From an uncultured Lachnospiraceae bacterium (GTDB taxonomy: Bacteria > Bacillota > Clostridia > Lachnospirales > Lachnospiraceae), in contig CAMXIK010000028.1 of assembly GCA_947243855.1 (NCBI GenBank), positions 1 to 41,711 of the forward strand: a stretch of DNA of 41,711 nucleotides. Direction: 5' to 3'. The position numbers and the translations under genes are program-made. Positions 24,754 to 33,226 of the stretch are shown here, in pieces. Each line of letters begins with the position of its first letter. Positions within the stretch are counted from its first letter, which is position 1. The notes below the pieces were generated by a model. It was not told the origin of the DNA. It saw only the letters and a list, made by a program, of their open reading frames with translations, and did no database searches.

Positions 24754-25233
24754 TGTCAAAAGTTATATTTCTGGACATAGATGGTGTGCTCAACTCAAAT
24801 TTTTGGAATGATAGCCATCAGACAGAAATCGGTGACGGCATCTTGATTGAGGAGGAAAAAATTAAACTGTTGGCGGATTTGGTAAAAGAGACAGGTTCAG
24901 AAATCATATGTCATTCGGGATGGCGTTTTTGGTTTGATGCCGAATTTGACGACAGAAGAAATTAGAAAAACAAAGAAATTTAGTCTGGTAAAAGCTGATG
25001 AAATTCTGCTATGGTTAAATTCGCATAATAATGTTACGGAATGGGTAGTTCTTGCTGACCTCGATTTACACAATGATTTAATCAGACAGCATCATGTTAA
25101 AACGGATCAGACAATAGGTTTGACTCCTGAGAATATAAAACAAGCTGTAAAAATTCTATCAGGGCAATTAAAAAGTTGTTTTTTTAGGAATGGATATGGT
25201 ATAAAAGACAGGGAAAAGGGACTTGGGAAAACT
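24753..25233 (+). pseudogene. HAD-like (Swiss Army Knife RNA repair-like) gene, frameshifted
   Basis: ATG overlaps the toxin stop by one base (TAATG). The first frame encodes KVIFLDIDGVLNSNFWND, the DxDG-type HAD nucleophile motif, and EIICHSGWRF before stopping at 24965. The +1 frame continues the same protein (LMPNLTTEEIRKTKKF, then WVVLADLDLH, a late HAD Asp motif). Removing one T from the runs at 24926-24935 joins them as W-R-F-W-L-M-P-N. The domain ends at about 25175. Either a true inactivating +1 T insertion or a sequence error; a resolved read pile-up would decide. It would form an operon with the toxin. Confidence 0.75.
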
Positions 25234-25287
25234 ATGATAAAAGAGATAAATGAAAATGATATTGCAGAATGTGTTTATTATACTTAA
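25234..25287 (+). pseudogene. N-terminal stub of a GNAT acetyltransferase
   Basis: ATG 25234 starts MIKEINENDIAECVYYT and then meets a stop. The first 14 residues match the usual start of GNAT N-acetyltransferases (MI-x-EINENDI-x-ECV). Everything after is missing: the next 260 bp are AT-rich and contain no GNAT sequence. It is in frame with the preceding HAD remnant. Probably the left edge of a deletion or of the insertion that brought in the next gene. Confidence 0.5.
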
Positions 25288-25481
25288 AAAAAGTATGTGT
25301 TGAACAATAATAATATAAATTTTTTGGAACCTTAGGGGAATCGTTTAAATATTCATTTGTTAATAGTGGCATAAGGCTTTCTCTCTTTAGTATTCTCTGA
25401 TTCAATTATCCAATACTTTAAAAGGGAACACAATATAAAAATAGTCCAAAATAGTTGTCAATTAATGCATAATTTGTTTTC

Positions 25482-25510
25482 TTGACTTTGAATAAATGGA
25501 GTTCTATAAT
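25482..25510 (+). promoter_or_regulatory. Strong promoter of the 479-aa orphan gene
   Basis: TTGACT (25482-25487), 17-bp spacer, TATAAT (25505-25510), 40 bp before the ATG. The rest of the 25288-25550 spacer is AT-rich with nothing else recognisable. Confidence 0.8.
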
Positions 25511-25550
25511 TGGGACAAACATACATTCGACTTTTGGAAGAAGGGATATA

Positions 25551-26990
25551 ATGGCAAAGCTGTTAATTCGAAGAGATGAAATGATTTTACTAAAGAATAG
25601 TGAAGCAGCAAAAAACTTTGATTTATATGGAAACCTATTTGCTACCTTACAAACATACGATGTCCTTAGCGAGGATGAATTTTATAAAAATCAAACACTA
25701 GATGATAAAGCACGTGCAGTTATATTAAATAACAAAAAAATATTATTTGATGAAATAAAAAATGAATGGATTGGTATTGGATGCAATGATGAAGCAACAG
25801 GAGAAGTTCGATGCCAATTATGTAGAACAAAGAATAAACTTGTTTTTTATATTCACAATAAACTGAATGATAATGAATTAAATGTTGGATCGGAGTGTAT
25901 AAAGAAATTTTCAGGCATTGAAAATGTTGCAAAAATTAGGCGTACTCACAATGAACAGCAAAAATATCAAGAAGAGGTCAAACGTAGAATTGAATTTGAT
26001 GGAATTGACTTGGCAAATATCAATTACATTAAAGAAGCTGAAGAATGGTTTAAAAACTTTAAAATACTTTTACCATATAAATTGTTTAATGATATTAAAA
26101 CAATACTTTATAATCTAAATTTTCTTAAAACAACATACATTAAGAATGGAGGAGAGATAACACATATAAAGCAACAATATTTTGAATTTAAGGGGATTTT
26201 AGAAAAATGTAAAAGTGAAGCCGAAAATATATATGAAGTAAATAAAAGTCATATTTTAATCTGCAGAAAAGAATTGGCAGATTGGTTAAAGGTAAATCAC
26301 CATGATATTTGGGAAGCAGTTATGAAAAATGGTGGATTGCTAAATTCGGAAACCTTAAAATATTGCTATTATCCAAAGTTTGTTCAAAGCCATTTAAAAA
26401 GATTTAATGCTCGAATATCGGATGAAGACATTAGTATAATAGGCATGAACGGTCCACTTATACGCTTGACAATAAAGAACAGCGATTACATATATCCATT
26501 GTATTTTGGGTTAAACTGCAATGTGTTTATGCAAAATATTGGACGTTATTGTTTAACAAACAAAAATTATTATTTTGGAAAAAAAGAATTAGTTAATATT
26601 AGTGTAGAACAAACCAATAGTAATTTTGATGCAATGTGCAATCGTTTAATGTCTCCATTAGAAAGAATTGGATTACAGATAGAACGAAGTAGGTATACAG
26701 ATGAGAAATACTATGTCCGCTTGCCTCAAATTACCAGAACTTCTAAATGGAGTAATCGAGTTGAAACAACCGAATTAGGTTATAAAAAAATTGCGGAATC
26801 TGCCATTTTTACAAAGTTTAGTGACTTAGTATTTGCTTCTGATGAAGAAATTGAAATAGAATTTTCTAGGATATTAAGCAAACTTAACAGGACTACGAAA
26901 TGGTTGACCAAAGATGAGAAAGATAAGATGGAAGAAATTTCAAAATCTCTTTCTATTCAACAACAAAAGGAATTTGTTCCCTATGCGTAA
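25551..26990 (+). CDS. Uncharacterised 479-aa protein with a Cys motif
   Basis: ATG 25551 has AAGGGAT seven bases upstream; the longer frame from 25482 starts inside the promoter. The product is basic, Asn/Lys/Ile-rich and encoded by DNA much richer in A+T than the core genes, suggesting transfer. An N-terminal region (about 1-80) is followed by a probable zinc motif: C-x2-C in VRCQLCRTKN and a further Cys in NVGSECIKKFSG (about 30 residues later). A coiled region (about 130-240) and a C-terminal half follow, with no known domain. A similar C-x2-C ... GS-x-C-x-KF motif occurs in phage- and plasmid-borne proteins as I recall, but I cannot assign function. It ends 5 bp before the IS1182 remnant. 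Confidence 0.8.
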   Translation: MAKLLIRRDEMILLKNSEAAKNFDLYGNLFATLQTYDVLSEDEFYKNQTLDDKARAVILNNKKILFDEIKNEWIGIGCNDEATGEVRCQLCRTKNKLVFYIHNKLNDNELNVGSECIKKFSGIENVAKIRRTHNEQQKYQEEVKRRIEFDGIDLANINYIKEAEEWFKNFKILLPYKLFNDIKTILYNLNFLKTTYIKNGGEITHIKQQYFEFKGILEKCKSEAENIYEVNKSHILICRKELADWLKVNHHDIWEAVMKNGGLLNSETLKYCYYPKFVQSHLKRFNARISDEDISIIGMNGPLIRLTIKNSDYIYPLYFGLNCNVFMQNIGRYCLTNKNYYFGKKELVNISVEQTNSNFDAMCNRLMSPLERIGLQIERSRYTDEKYYVRLPQITRTSKWSNRVETTELGYKKIAESAIFTKFSDLVFASDEEIEIEFSRILSKLNRTTKWLTKDEKDKMEEISKSLSIQQQKEFVPYA

Positions 26991-26995
26991 GAAAA

Positions 26996-27048
26996 GGGGC
27001 TGTTGCAAAAGTAGATGAATAATCTACCGGAGCAACAGCTCCGTTTTT
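26996..27048 (+). mobile_element. Left end of an IS1182-family element, also a terminator hairpin
   Basis: GGGGCTGTTGCAAAA at the outer edge matches the terminal inverted repeat type of this family. An 11-bp stem GGGGCTGTTGC/GCAACAGCTCC (26996-27006, 27032-27042), with an internal GTAGAT/ATCTAC stem, ends in GTTTTT. It probably insulated the IS from read-in and now ends transcription of the 479-aa gene. I found no matching right end. Confidence 0.65.
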
Positions 27049-27106
27049 ATATCTAAAACCAGAAAAGCAGGCTCCGAAAAATCTGCCATCCGTTGTATAA
27101 TAAGTT

Positions 27107-27454
27107 ATGACGAGTAACTTAAAATATACTAAAAATTGTACCGAACTGGGGAAGCCTTATCAACTGGTTTTTGTCGTTAAATTTGGAGAGTTTGGAAGGT
27201 CTTGTTCCAGAAGATGAATCTGTCCGGCCGCTAAGTCACGAACTAGAGGAATTAGATTACACTTTGTTGTTTAGGTTTACTCTGCCAAAGGCAGAAATCT
27301 AGCAGTGGACTCAAAGACCATGTTCAAAATTCTGACCTATGTGTACTCCCCAAACATTTATTTTTCAAGAAAAGTCGAGAACGCCTGCAGGCGTGACATC
27401 AACTTTATGTGGCTATTGTTACTTACCGGAATAATTGCCAAAAAGTTATTTTGA
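27107..27454 (+). pseudogene. Degenerate, truncated IS1182-family transposase
   Basis: The start MTSNLKYTKNCTELGKPYQL continues after removal of one T (run at 27168-27172) as SLNLESLEGLVPEDESV...LSHELEELDYTLL. After another frame change near 27281 it reads YSAKGRNLAVDSKTMFKILT and ENACRRDINFMWLL. These are the characteristic N-terminal blocks of IS1182 transposases (usually about 450-550 aa). The remainder after about 27420 is gone. At least two frameshifts and a large deletion make it inactive. The 27455-27660 stretch after it holds no gene or repeat I can identify. Confidence 0.8.
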
Positions 27455-27665
27455 GACAAGATTACATGTGATGAGGTGGGAAGTGACGAGAAAACCCGTG
27501 AAATCAATCTTAAAAAGGAAATTGTCCACTTTCCAGAGGGGAGAACCGCATATAAATGGCTGATTTATAGGCTTTTTGAGAGATTGCAACCCGTTTTACA
27601 TGGTGCTAACAAAACCCTAACAAATGCCATATTATAGACCGCAATGAACTACCATACAGAAATAG

Positions 27666-27690
27666 AAAAAGCCCTGAATACTCAGGACTT
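27666..27690 (-). terminator. Terminator of the tRNA-Thr gene
   Basis: Seven-bp stem GTCCTGA/TCAGGGC on the minus strand (one U-G wobble) with a GTAT loop and a TTTTT tail, six bp past the tRNA 3' end. Confidence 0.7.
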
Positions 27691-27696
27691 TTTCAA

Positions 27697-27769
27697 AGCT
27701 GCTGACGGGAATCGGACCCGTGACCTCCGCACTACCAATGCGACGCTCTACCGACTGAGCCACAGCAGC
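27697..27769 (-). tRNA. tRNA-Thr (anticodon GGT)
   Basis: A 73-nt cloverleaf on the minus strand. The acceptor arms are GCTGCTG/CAGCAGC, the D arm GCTC/GAGC, and the anticodon stem TCGCA/TGCGG around loop TTGGTAG (anticodon GGT, reading ACC/ACT). The T arm is ACGGG/CCCGT with loop TCCGATT. CCA is not encoded. The accessory region abuts its 3' end, a common integration site type. Confidence 0.93.
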
Positions 27770-27856
27770 CTGACAGGAAAGACATGCTTTCCGTCACCGT
27801 GTTATAGTTTACCAAAAAGGAAAAACCTTGTCAATACCCGAATTGATTGAGTTTTC

Positions 27857-27885
27857 TTGACAAAACGGCTTAAGTTGCATATTCT
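27857..27885 (+). promoter_or_regulatory. Promoter of the cysE-cysS-mrnC-rlmB operon
   Basis: TTGACA (27857-27862), 17-bp spacer, TATTCT (27880-27885). The leader to the cysE ATG is about 65 nt and shows no T-box. Confidence 0.7.
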
Positions 27886-27956
27886 TAAATATGGTAGAAA
27901 ATTTCTGCGGCGCAGCTGGACAAACGCCGTACAGACGATAGAAGGGAAGCGTCTCA

Positions 27957-28649
27957 ATGGGCTTGATCGGAAACATAAAGGAGGAAATCCGCGTCATACG
28001 GGAGAGGGACCCGGCGATCCACTCTAATATGGAAGTTTTTCTGTATCCCAGCTTTAAGGTGATGTGCTATTACCGTCTGGCCCACAAGCTCTATCTGCGC
28101 CGTCATTATTTCTGGGCGCGGTGGGTTTCCCAGAAGGGCGCGCGCAGGACGGGCATCGAGATTCATCCGGGAGCGCAGATCGGGAAAGGCTTTTTTATCG
28201 ATCACGGACACGGCGTCATTATTGGAGAAACGACGGTGATCGGCGACAATGTGACGCTCTATCAGGGCGTTACGTTGGGCGGCACGGGCAAGGAGCAGGG
28301 AAAACGACATCCCACCATCGGCAATAACGTGATGATCAGCACCGGCGCGAAGGTGCTGGGTTCCTTCAAGATCGGAGATAACAGTAAGATCGGGGCCGGA
28401 AGCGTGGTGCTTGCGGAGGTCCCTCCCAATTCTACGGTTGTGGGCGTGCCGGGGCGCGTGGTGAAACGTGACAATATGGCGCTTCCGCAGGAAGAGCTTG
28501 ACCAGACCCATCTGCCGGACCCTGTGCGGGAAGATATTATGGGCTTGCAGCGGGCGAATGCGGAGCTGACAAACAGGCTGCTGGATTTGGAGCAGGAGAT
28601 GAAGCGTCTGCGCAAAGAAAAGGCGCAGAACGACGGCAAAAATAGTTGA
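27957..28649 (+). CDS. cysE: Serine O-acetyltransferase
   Basis: A 230-aa enzyme making O-acetylserine, the first step of cysteine synthesis. The short N-terminal helix part ([19 protein letters not shown]) is the EpsC/Firmicutes type. A left-handed beta-helix of hexapeptide repeats follows, with [20 protein letters not shown] (catalytic His/Asp region), [20 protein letters not shown] and [20 protein letters not shown]. The C-terminal tail (about 190-230) is a charged helix, longer than in many homologues. RBS GAAGGGA. It is the first gene of a four-gene cluster. Confidence 0.95.
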   Translation: MGLIGNIKEEIRVIRERDPAIHSNMEVFLYPSFKVMCYYRLAHKLYLRRHYFWARWVSQKGARRTGIEIHPGAQIGKGFFIDHGHGVIIGETTVIGDNVTLYQGVTLGGTGKEQGKRHPTIGNNVMISTGAKVLGSFKIGDNSKIGAGSVVLAEVPPNSTVVGVPGRVVKRDNMALPQEELDQTHLPDPVREDIMGLQRANAELTNRLLDLEQEMKRLRKEKAQNDGKNS

Positions 28650-28681
28650 CATAATATAAGACGGAGAGAAAAGAGGAGATT

Positions 28682-30091
28682 ATGAAAGTTTACAATACAT
28701 TGTCTGGCAAAAAAGAGGAATTTACGCCGATTGAGGACGGGAAGGTCAAGATGTACGTCTGCGGGCCTACGGTTTACAACCTGATTCACATTGGAAACGC
28801 AAGGCCTATGATTGTGTTTGACACCGTGCGCCGCTATATGGAGCACAAGGGGTACGAGGTCAACTATGTGTCTAATTTCACGGATGTGGACGACAAGATC
28901 ATTAAGAAAGCCAACGAGGAGGGAACGGACCCTTCTGTGATTTCTGAGCGTTATATTGCCGAGTGTAAGAAGGATATGGAGTCTTTGCATGTGAAGCCGG
29001 CGACAACACATCCAAAGGCAACCTGTGAGATCGGCGGTATGATCGAAATGATACAGACGCTGCTTGACAAGGGACACGCTTATGTGGCGCAGGACGGCAC
29101 CGTTTATTTCAAGACCAGAAGTTTTCCCGGCTATGGGAAGCTTTCCCACAAGAATCTGGACGATTTAAGAAGCGGCGGCAGGTCGCTTTTGGTGTCCGGT
29201 GAGGATCAGAAAGAGGACCCGCTTGATTTTGTGCTCTGGAAGCCGAAGAAGGAGGGGGAGCCATTCTGGGAGTCGCCTTGGTGCGAGGGGCGGCCGGGCT
29301 GGCATATCGAGTGCTCGGTGATGAGCAAAAAGTATCTGGGCGATGAGATTGACATTCACGCGGGCGGAGAAGACCTGATTTTCCCTCACCATGAAAATGA
29401 GATCGCCCAGTCGGAGGCGGCGAACGGTAAGCCGTTTGCAAAATATTGGATGCACAACGGTTTTTTGAATATCGATAATAAAAAGATGTCCAAGTCTCTG
29501 GGCAACTTCTTTACGGTGCGGGATATCGGTGAGAAATATGATCTGCAGATACTGCGGTTTTTCATGCTTTCCGCCCATTACAGAAGCCCTTTGAATTTCA
29601 GCGCGGAGCTGATGGAAGCTGCGAAAAACGGCTTGGATCGGATTGTGACCTGCGTTTCCAATCTGAACTTCCTCTTGGAGAAGGCGGGGACGGAGGCGAT
29701 GAGCGCCGAGGAGAAAGAACTGGCGGCTCAGGCGGCGGAACTGGCGAAAAAGTTTGACGAGGCCATGGACGATGACTTCAATACGGCGGACGCTATCTCT
29801 GCGGTGTTTGAACTGGTAAAATTTGCCAACACAAACGCCAATGAGGGTTCCAGCGCGGCCTTTTTAAACGCTCTGAAAGACGAGATCGTGACCCTTACGG
29901 ATATCTGCGGGCTTACGGTGGAGAGAAGCGAGGAGATCTTGGATTCGGAGATCGAATCGCTGATTGCGGAGAGGCAGGAGGCCAGAAAGGCAAAGAATTT
30001 TGCCAGAGCGGACGAGATCAGGGATATTCTCACGCAGAAGGGGATTGTTCTGGAAGATACGCGAGAGGGTGTGAAATGGAAGAGAGCGTGA
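28682..30091 (+). CDS. cysS: Cysteinyl-tRNA synthetase
   Basis: A 469-aa class I synthetase charging tRNA-Cys. Zinc Cys27 is in [19 protein letters not shown] with HIGN at 36-39, the FTDVDDKI region follows, the zinc-site motif WHIECSVM lies near residue 206, and KMSKSLGN is at 268-275. Length is normal. Its gene starts 32 bp after cysE, coupling cysteine supply and charging, and its last 16 bases overlap mrnC. Confidence 0.98.
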   Translation: MKVYNTLSGKKEEFTPIEDGKVKMYVCGPTVYNLIHIGNARPMIVFDTVRRYMEHKGYEVNYVSNFTDVDDKIIKKANEEGTDPSVISERYIAECKKDMESLHVKPATTHPKATCEIGGMIEMIQTLLDKGHAYVAQDGTVYFKTRSFPGYGKLSHKNLDDLRSGGRSLLVSGEDQKEDPLDFVLWKPKKEGEPFWESPWCEGRPGWHIECSVMSKKYLGDEIDIHAGGEDLIFPHHENEIAQSEAANGKPFAKYWMHNGFLNIDNKKMSKSLGNFFTVRDIGEKYDLQILRFFMLSAHYRSPLNFSAELMEAAKNGLDRIVTCVSNLNFLLEKAGTEAMSAEEKELAAQAAELAKKFDEAMDDDFNTADAISAVFELVKFANTNANEGSSAAFLNALKDEIVTLTDICGLTVERSEEILDSEIESLIAERQEARKAKNFARADEIRDILTQKGIVLEDTREGVKWKRA

Positions 30092-30516
30092 CAATCCTTG
30101 AGGCAATCAAGCGTGACTTTTCATGCGGGGAGATTGACATCCGCACGTATTCTCCGTTGGCGTTAGCCTATATCGGGGATGCGATCTACGATCTGGTGAT
30201 CCGCACCATTGTGGTGGAACGAGGCAATACCTCGGCAAACAAGCTACATAAAAAGACGGTAGGATATGTGAATGCGCGCATTCAGGCGCAGATGATCGAA
30301 GCGCTTATGGACGAGCTGACAGAGGAGGAAGCGGCAGTCTATAAGCGGGGCAGGAATGCAAAATCTTACACGACCGCTAAAAATGCCAGCGTTATCGAGT
30401 ACCGCAAAGCCACCGGGTTTGAGGCGTTATGCGGTTATCTGTATCTGACCGGAAAACAGGAACGGATGCTTATGCTGATCAAGAAGGCGGTCGAGCTAGT
30501 TGGGATGAAGATCTAG
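30076..30516 (+). CDS. mrnC: Mini-ribonuclease III
   Basis: A 146-aa RNase III domain without the dsRNA-binding domain, which in Firmicutes matures 23S rRNA ends. It has [20 protein letters not shown] (the metal-binding Asp motif), [15 protein letters not shown] and [20 protein letters not shown], ending in the second acidic helix [17 protein letters not shown]. Starts within the end of cysS (16-base overlap). Confidence 0.95.
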   Translation: MEESVTILEAIKRDFSCGEIDIRTYSPLALAYIGDAIYDLVIRTIVVERGNTSANKLHKKTVGYVNARIQAQMIEALMDELTEEEAAVYKRGRNAKSYTTAKNASVIEYRKATGFEALCGYLYLTGKQERMLMLIKKAVELVGMKI

Positions 30517-30571
30517 GAACGCGTAAGCACGGATTTGCGAGTGTGAAAATATGGAAGAGAGGTTTACATAA

Positions 30572-31312
30572 ATGGAACAAAACACCGGCATGATAGAGGG
30601 CCGAAACGCCGTAATAGAGGCATTTCGAGCGGGAAAAACGATAGACAGGCTGTATGTGCTGGACGGCTGTAAGGACGGCCCCATCATGACCATTAAACGG
30701 GAAGCCGCAAAACAGGGAAGCCAGATCAAATATGTGACGAAGGAACGGCTGGATCAGATGTCCGAAACGGGCAGGCATCAAGGCGTGATTGCCGATGCGG
30801 CGGCTTATGGATATGCGGAAGTTTCCGATATCTTACAGAGGGCGAAGGAGAAGGGTGAGGAGCCCTTTGTTTTGCTTTTGGACGGGATAGAAGACCCTCA
30901 TAATCTGGGGGCCATCATCCGCACGGCGAATCAGGCTGGCGCTCACGGGGTTATCATCCCGAAAAACCGGGCGGTGGGGTTGACAGCTACGGTGGCCAAG
31001 GCCTCTGCGGGCGCATTGAATTATACGCCGGTGGCAAAGGTGACCAATCTGGGACAGGCCATTGAAGAGTTGAAAAAGGAAGGACTCTGGTTTGTGTGCG
31101 CGGATATGGACGGCACGTCTATGTATGAATTGAATTTGAAAGGACCCATTGGGCTGGTAATCGGCGCGGAGGGAAGCGGCGTAAGCCGTCTGGTGAGGGA
31201 AAAGTGCGATATGAACGCACAGATTCCTATGCGGGGAGATATCGATTCCCTGAACGCTTCCGTGGCGGCGGGGATTTTGGCCTATGAGATTGTGAGACAG
31301 AGAATGCATTAA
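30572..31312 (+). CDS. rlmB: 23S rRNA (guanosine-2'-O-)-methyltransferase RlmB (TrmH family)
   Basis: A 246-aa SPOUT methyltransferase. N-terminal substrate-binding part (GMIEGRNAVIEAFRAGKTID), then the SPOUT knot motifs LDGIEDPHNLGAIIRTANQA (motif 1), GLVIGAEGSGVSRLVREKCD (motif 2) and IPMRGDIDSLNASVAAGILA (motif 3). The order cysE-cysS-mrnC-rlmB is the conserved Firmicutes cluster; yacP and sigH, which usually follow, do not. Confidence 0.94.
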   Translation: MEQNTGMIEGRNAVIEAFRAGKTIDRLYVLDGCKDGPIMTIKREAAKQGSQIKYVTKERLDQMSETGRHQGVIADAAAYGYAEVSDILQRAKEKGEEPFVLLLDGIEDPHNLGAIIRTANQAGAHGVIIPKNRAVGLTATVAKASAGALNYTPVAKVTNLGQAIEELKKEGLWFVCADMDGTSMYELNLKGPIGLVIGAEGSGVSRLVREKCDMNAQIPMRGDIDSLNASVAAGILAYEIVRQRMH

Positions 31313-31345
31313 AAACGGCATTCTCCGCCTAATTGGACGGGAACG

Positions 31346-32755
31346 ATGAAGAAAATAAATGAAATTTTAGCCGTAGTGATCATATCGCTGATGGGGGTAC
31401 TTGTGGCAGCGATAGGGCTGCGGGTATACGATACCTACATGACAAACAGAGAAATCGAGACGCAGATCAAAAAACAGGAGCAGGTTCTGGCCAGAAACCG
31501 TGAGGCCAACGACCGCGTTCAGGAGATGCGGCAGGAGATTCAGGAATTGTCAGAAGACAGGGAAAAAATACAGCAGTTTCTGGAGGAGATACGGCTTGAA
31601 AATGAGCAGACAGTTCCGGCGGCATCCATGACGGAGGAGTATGAACCAGGAGACAGCGGTATGTCCGGAAATAAAAGCATGTCGGAGAACACGACGGACG
31701 GCTTCGGCGATATGACACAGTCCAGTATGTCCGGAAATGATACCATGTCTGGCAACGGCACAATGTCCGGGAATGATTCGATGTCCGGAAATGGATTGAG
31801 CATGTCTGGCAACAGTACGATGTCTGGTAACGAGCTGAGTATGTCTGGCAACAGCACGATGTCTGGAAACGGATTGAGCATGTCTGGCAACAGTACGATG
31901 TCTGGGAATGGACTGAGTATGTCTGGCAACAGCACGATGTCTGGAAACGGGCTGAGTATGTCCGGGAATATGCTGGATGCGATAACGGGGCTTGTACGGC
32001 CAAAGATTACCTTGGAGGAGCGCAGGAAAAACAGAAGCTCCTTAGAGGAGACTTTTGCGGTAAATTGGGAAGATCAGATTTGTCTGGAAAACAGCCGGAT
32101 TGATTTCTCCGACAAAAAAATCGCTTGTCTGGGAGACAGTATTACGGCGGCCGCCAATTTGGAAGACGAGGAGAATTATCTTTCTTACGCTTATCCCGCT
32201 GTGCTTGGCGAGCTTTTGGAGGCCGACGAAGTGTATAATCTGGGCATTGGCGGTTCCTCCATCGGACGGTATTGGGCGGATGCTTTTGTGGAACGTTATC
32301 AGTCGATTCCGGAAGATACGGATATTATTATTGTCATGGGAGGGACGAATGACGGATTCTGCCTCTCGGAGGAGGAGTTCGGTACGCTTTCGGAGAGGGA
32401 GCCATGGACCTTCTGCGGTGATCTGGATGAACTGATGAGAGGGCTTAAGGAACATTATCCGGATGCGGAGATTTATTTTGTCACGCCGCTTCCGAATATT
32501 TTACAGGATTATCTGATGCGGGAGCGCGACTATCTGCTGCCCCAGAGTAATCTGGTAAATGTGATATTGACGTTGTCTGCAGAGTATGATTTTCATGTGA
32601 TAGATTTGTACAACTCTAATATTTTGGATTCCCATGATGCGGATATCGTGGCCGACTATGTGCCGGACGGCGTACATGCAAGCAAGGCGGGATACCGGAT
32701 TCTGGCGGAACACATTGCGGCGGAAGTGGTGCGGAGTCATGAAGAAGAGGAGTGA
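31346..32755 (+). CDS. Membrane-anchored SGNH/GDSL hydrolase with MSGN repeat linker
   Basis: A 469-aa extracytoplasmic esterase-like protein. A signal anchor (about 6-26) is followed by a coiled coil (about 32-88) and a low-complexity linker with 14 MSGN units (about 107-210). The SGNH domain spans about 250-465: block I LGDSITAA with nucleophile Ser265, block II Gly in GIGGSSIGRYW, block III GGTNDG (Asn), and block V DGVH with Asp441 and His444. Probable substrates are cell-wall or polysaccharide acetyl groups. RBS GGACGGGAA. Starts 33 bp after rlmB, so it may be in the same operon. Confidence 0.88.
   Translation: MKKINEILAVVIISLMGVLVAAIGLRVYDTYMTNREIETQIKKQEQVLARNREANDRVQEMRQEIQELSEDREKIQQFLEEIRLENEQTVPAASMTEEYEPGDSGMSGNKSMSENTTDGFGDMTQSSMSGNDTMSGNGTMSGNDSMSGNGLSMSGNSTMSGNELSMSGNSTMSGNGLSMSGNSTMSGNGLSMSGNSTMSGNGLSMSGNMLDAITGLVRPKITLEERRKNRSSLEETFAVNWEDQICLENSRIDFSDKKIACLGDSITAAANLEDEENYLSYAYPAVLGELLEADEVYNLGIGGSSIGRYWADAFVERYQSIPEDTDIIIVMGGTNDGFCLSEEEFGTLSEREPWTFCGDLDELMRGLKEHYPDAEIYFVTPLPNILQDYLMRERDYLLPQSNLVNVILTLSAEYDFHVIDLYNSNILDSHDADIVADYVPDGVHASKAGYRILAEHIAAEVVRSHEEEE
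31727..31972 (+). repeat. Coding tandem repeat (MSGN units)
   Basis: Thirteen of the 14 MSGN units lie here. The clearest part is four consecutive 39-bp units (31802-31840, 31841-31879, 31880-31918, 31919-31957), each encoding MSGNSTMSGN(E/G)LS, with third-position differences. Shorter 18-bp units precede them. Unit number could change by slippage or recombination without breaking the frame because units are multiples of three. Confidence 0.9.
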
Positions 32756-32872
32756 AATTGGAAATGGATTGTGGTACAATGTACATGATGGCAATGAGCA
32801 GTGCGTGGACAGAGGATAAACCGTAGGTTTTTCGAACATGCACTGTCAACATGAACACAGAAGGGAGAGCAT

Positions 32873-33151
32873 ATGGACTTTTTTGAGAAGTTAGGGGACA
32901 CCATTACGACGAAGGGAAAAGAGGTGACTGGTAAGGCCAAGGATCTGGCGGAGATCGCTAATCTGAAAAGTCAGATCGGTACCTGCGAAGATGTCATTAA
33001 GAAAAACTATATTGAGATCGGCAGACTGTACTACGAGAAGCATGGTCTGGAACCGGAAGAGGAGTACGAGGAGTTCTGCCGTGCGGTTGCCAATGCGAAA
33101 AATGGAATTGTAGATCTTGAGGATCAGATTCAGAGGGTTAAGGGCATCTAA
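32873..33151 (+). CDS. Small coiled-coil hypothetical protein
   Basis: A 92-aa protein with RBS AAGGGAGAG. MDFFEKLGDTITTKGKEVTG at the start is amphipathic, followed by a charged helix (AKDLAEIANLKSQIGTCEDV), then IGRLYYEKHG and an acidic stretch. The pattern of an N-terminal amphipathic helix followed by K-x-K-D-L-A-E recurs in small clostridial proteins often found with zinc-ribbon domains; this one has no zinc ribbon. Function unknown. It lies between the SGNH hydrolase and PBP1A (opposite strand). Confidence 0.75.
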   Translation: MDFFEKLGDTITTKGKEVTGKAKDLAEIANLKSQIGTCEDVIKKNYIEIGRLYYEKHGLEPEEEYEEFCRAVANAKNGIVDLEDQIQRVKGI

Positions 33152-33182
33152 CATAGAAGCATAGAGGCTAAAACAAACAAAA

Positions 33183-33218
33183 GGGCGGAGAGTGAAATTA
33201 ATTTGAATCACTCTCCGC
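33183..33218 (-). terminator. Terminator of the PBP1A gene, probably bidirectional
   Basis: Eleven-bp stem GCGGAGAGTGA/TCACTCTCCGC (33185-33195, 33208-33218) with a 12-nt AT-rich loop. The minus strand continues CCCTTTTGTTTGTTTT; the + strand continues TCGATTTGTTATT. Confidence 0.85.
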
Positions 33219-33226
33219 TCGATTTG

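Noticed and set aside
27455..27660. Possible integrase C-terminal remnant next to the tRNA
   Set aside because: The frame reading GANKTLTNAIL before a stop near 27637 is suggestive, but it carries no catalytic motif, so no call is justified.
27644..27850. 68-codon + strand reading frame over the tRNA
   Set aside because: It lies on the strand opposite the tRNA-Thr gene and contains its complement; no RBS and no protein-like pattern.
27886..27956. T-box riboswitch in front of cysE-cysS
   Set aside because: The leader from the promoter to the ATG is only about 65 nt and has no specifier hairpin or antiterminator.
31727..31972. Tandem repeats considered as a CRISPR array
   Set aside because: The units are contiguous, in frame, vary at third positions and encode MSGN; there are no unique spacers and no cas genes.
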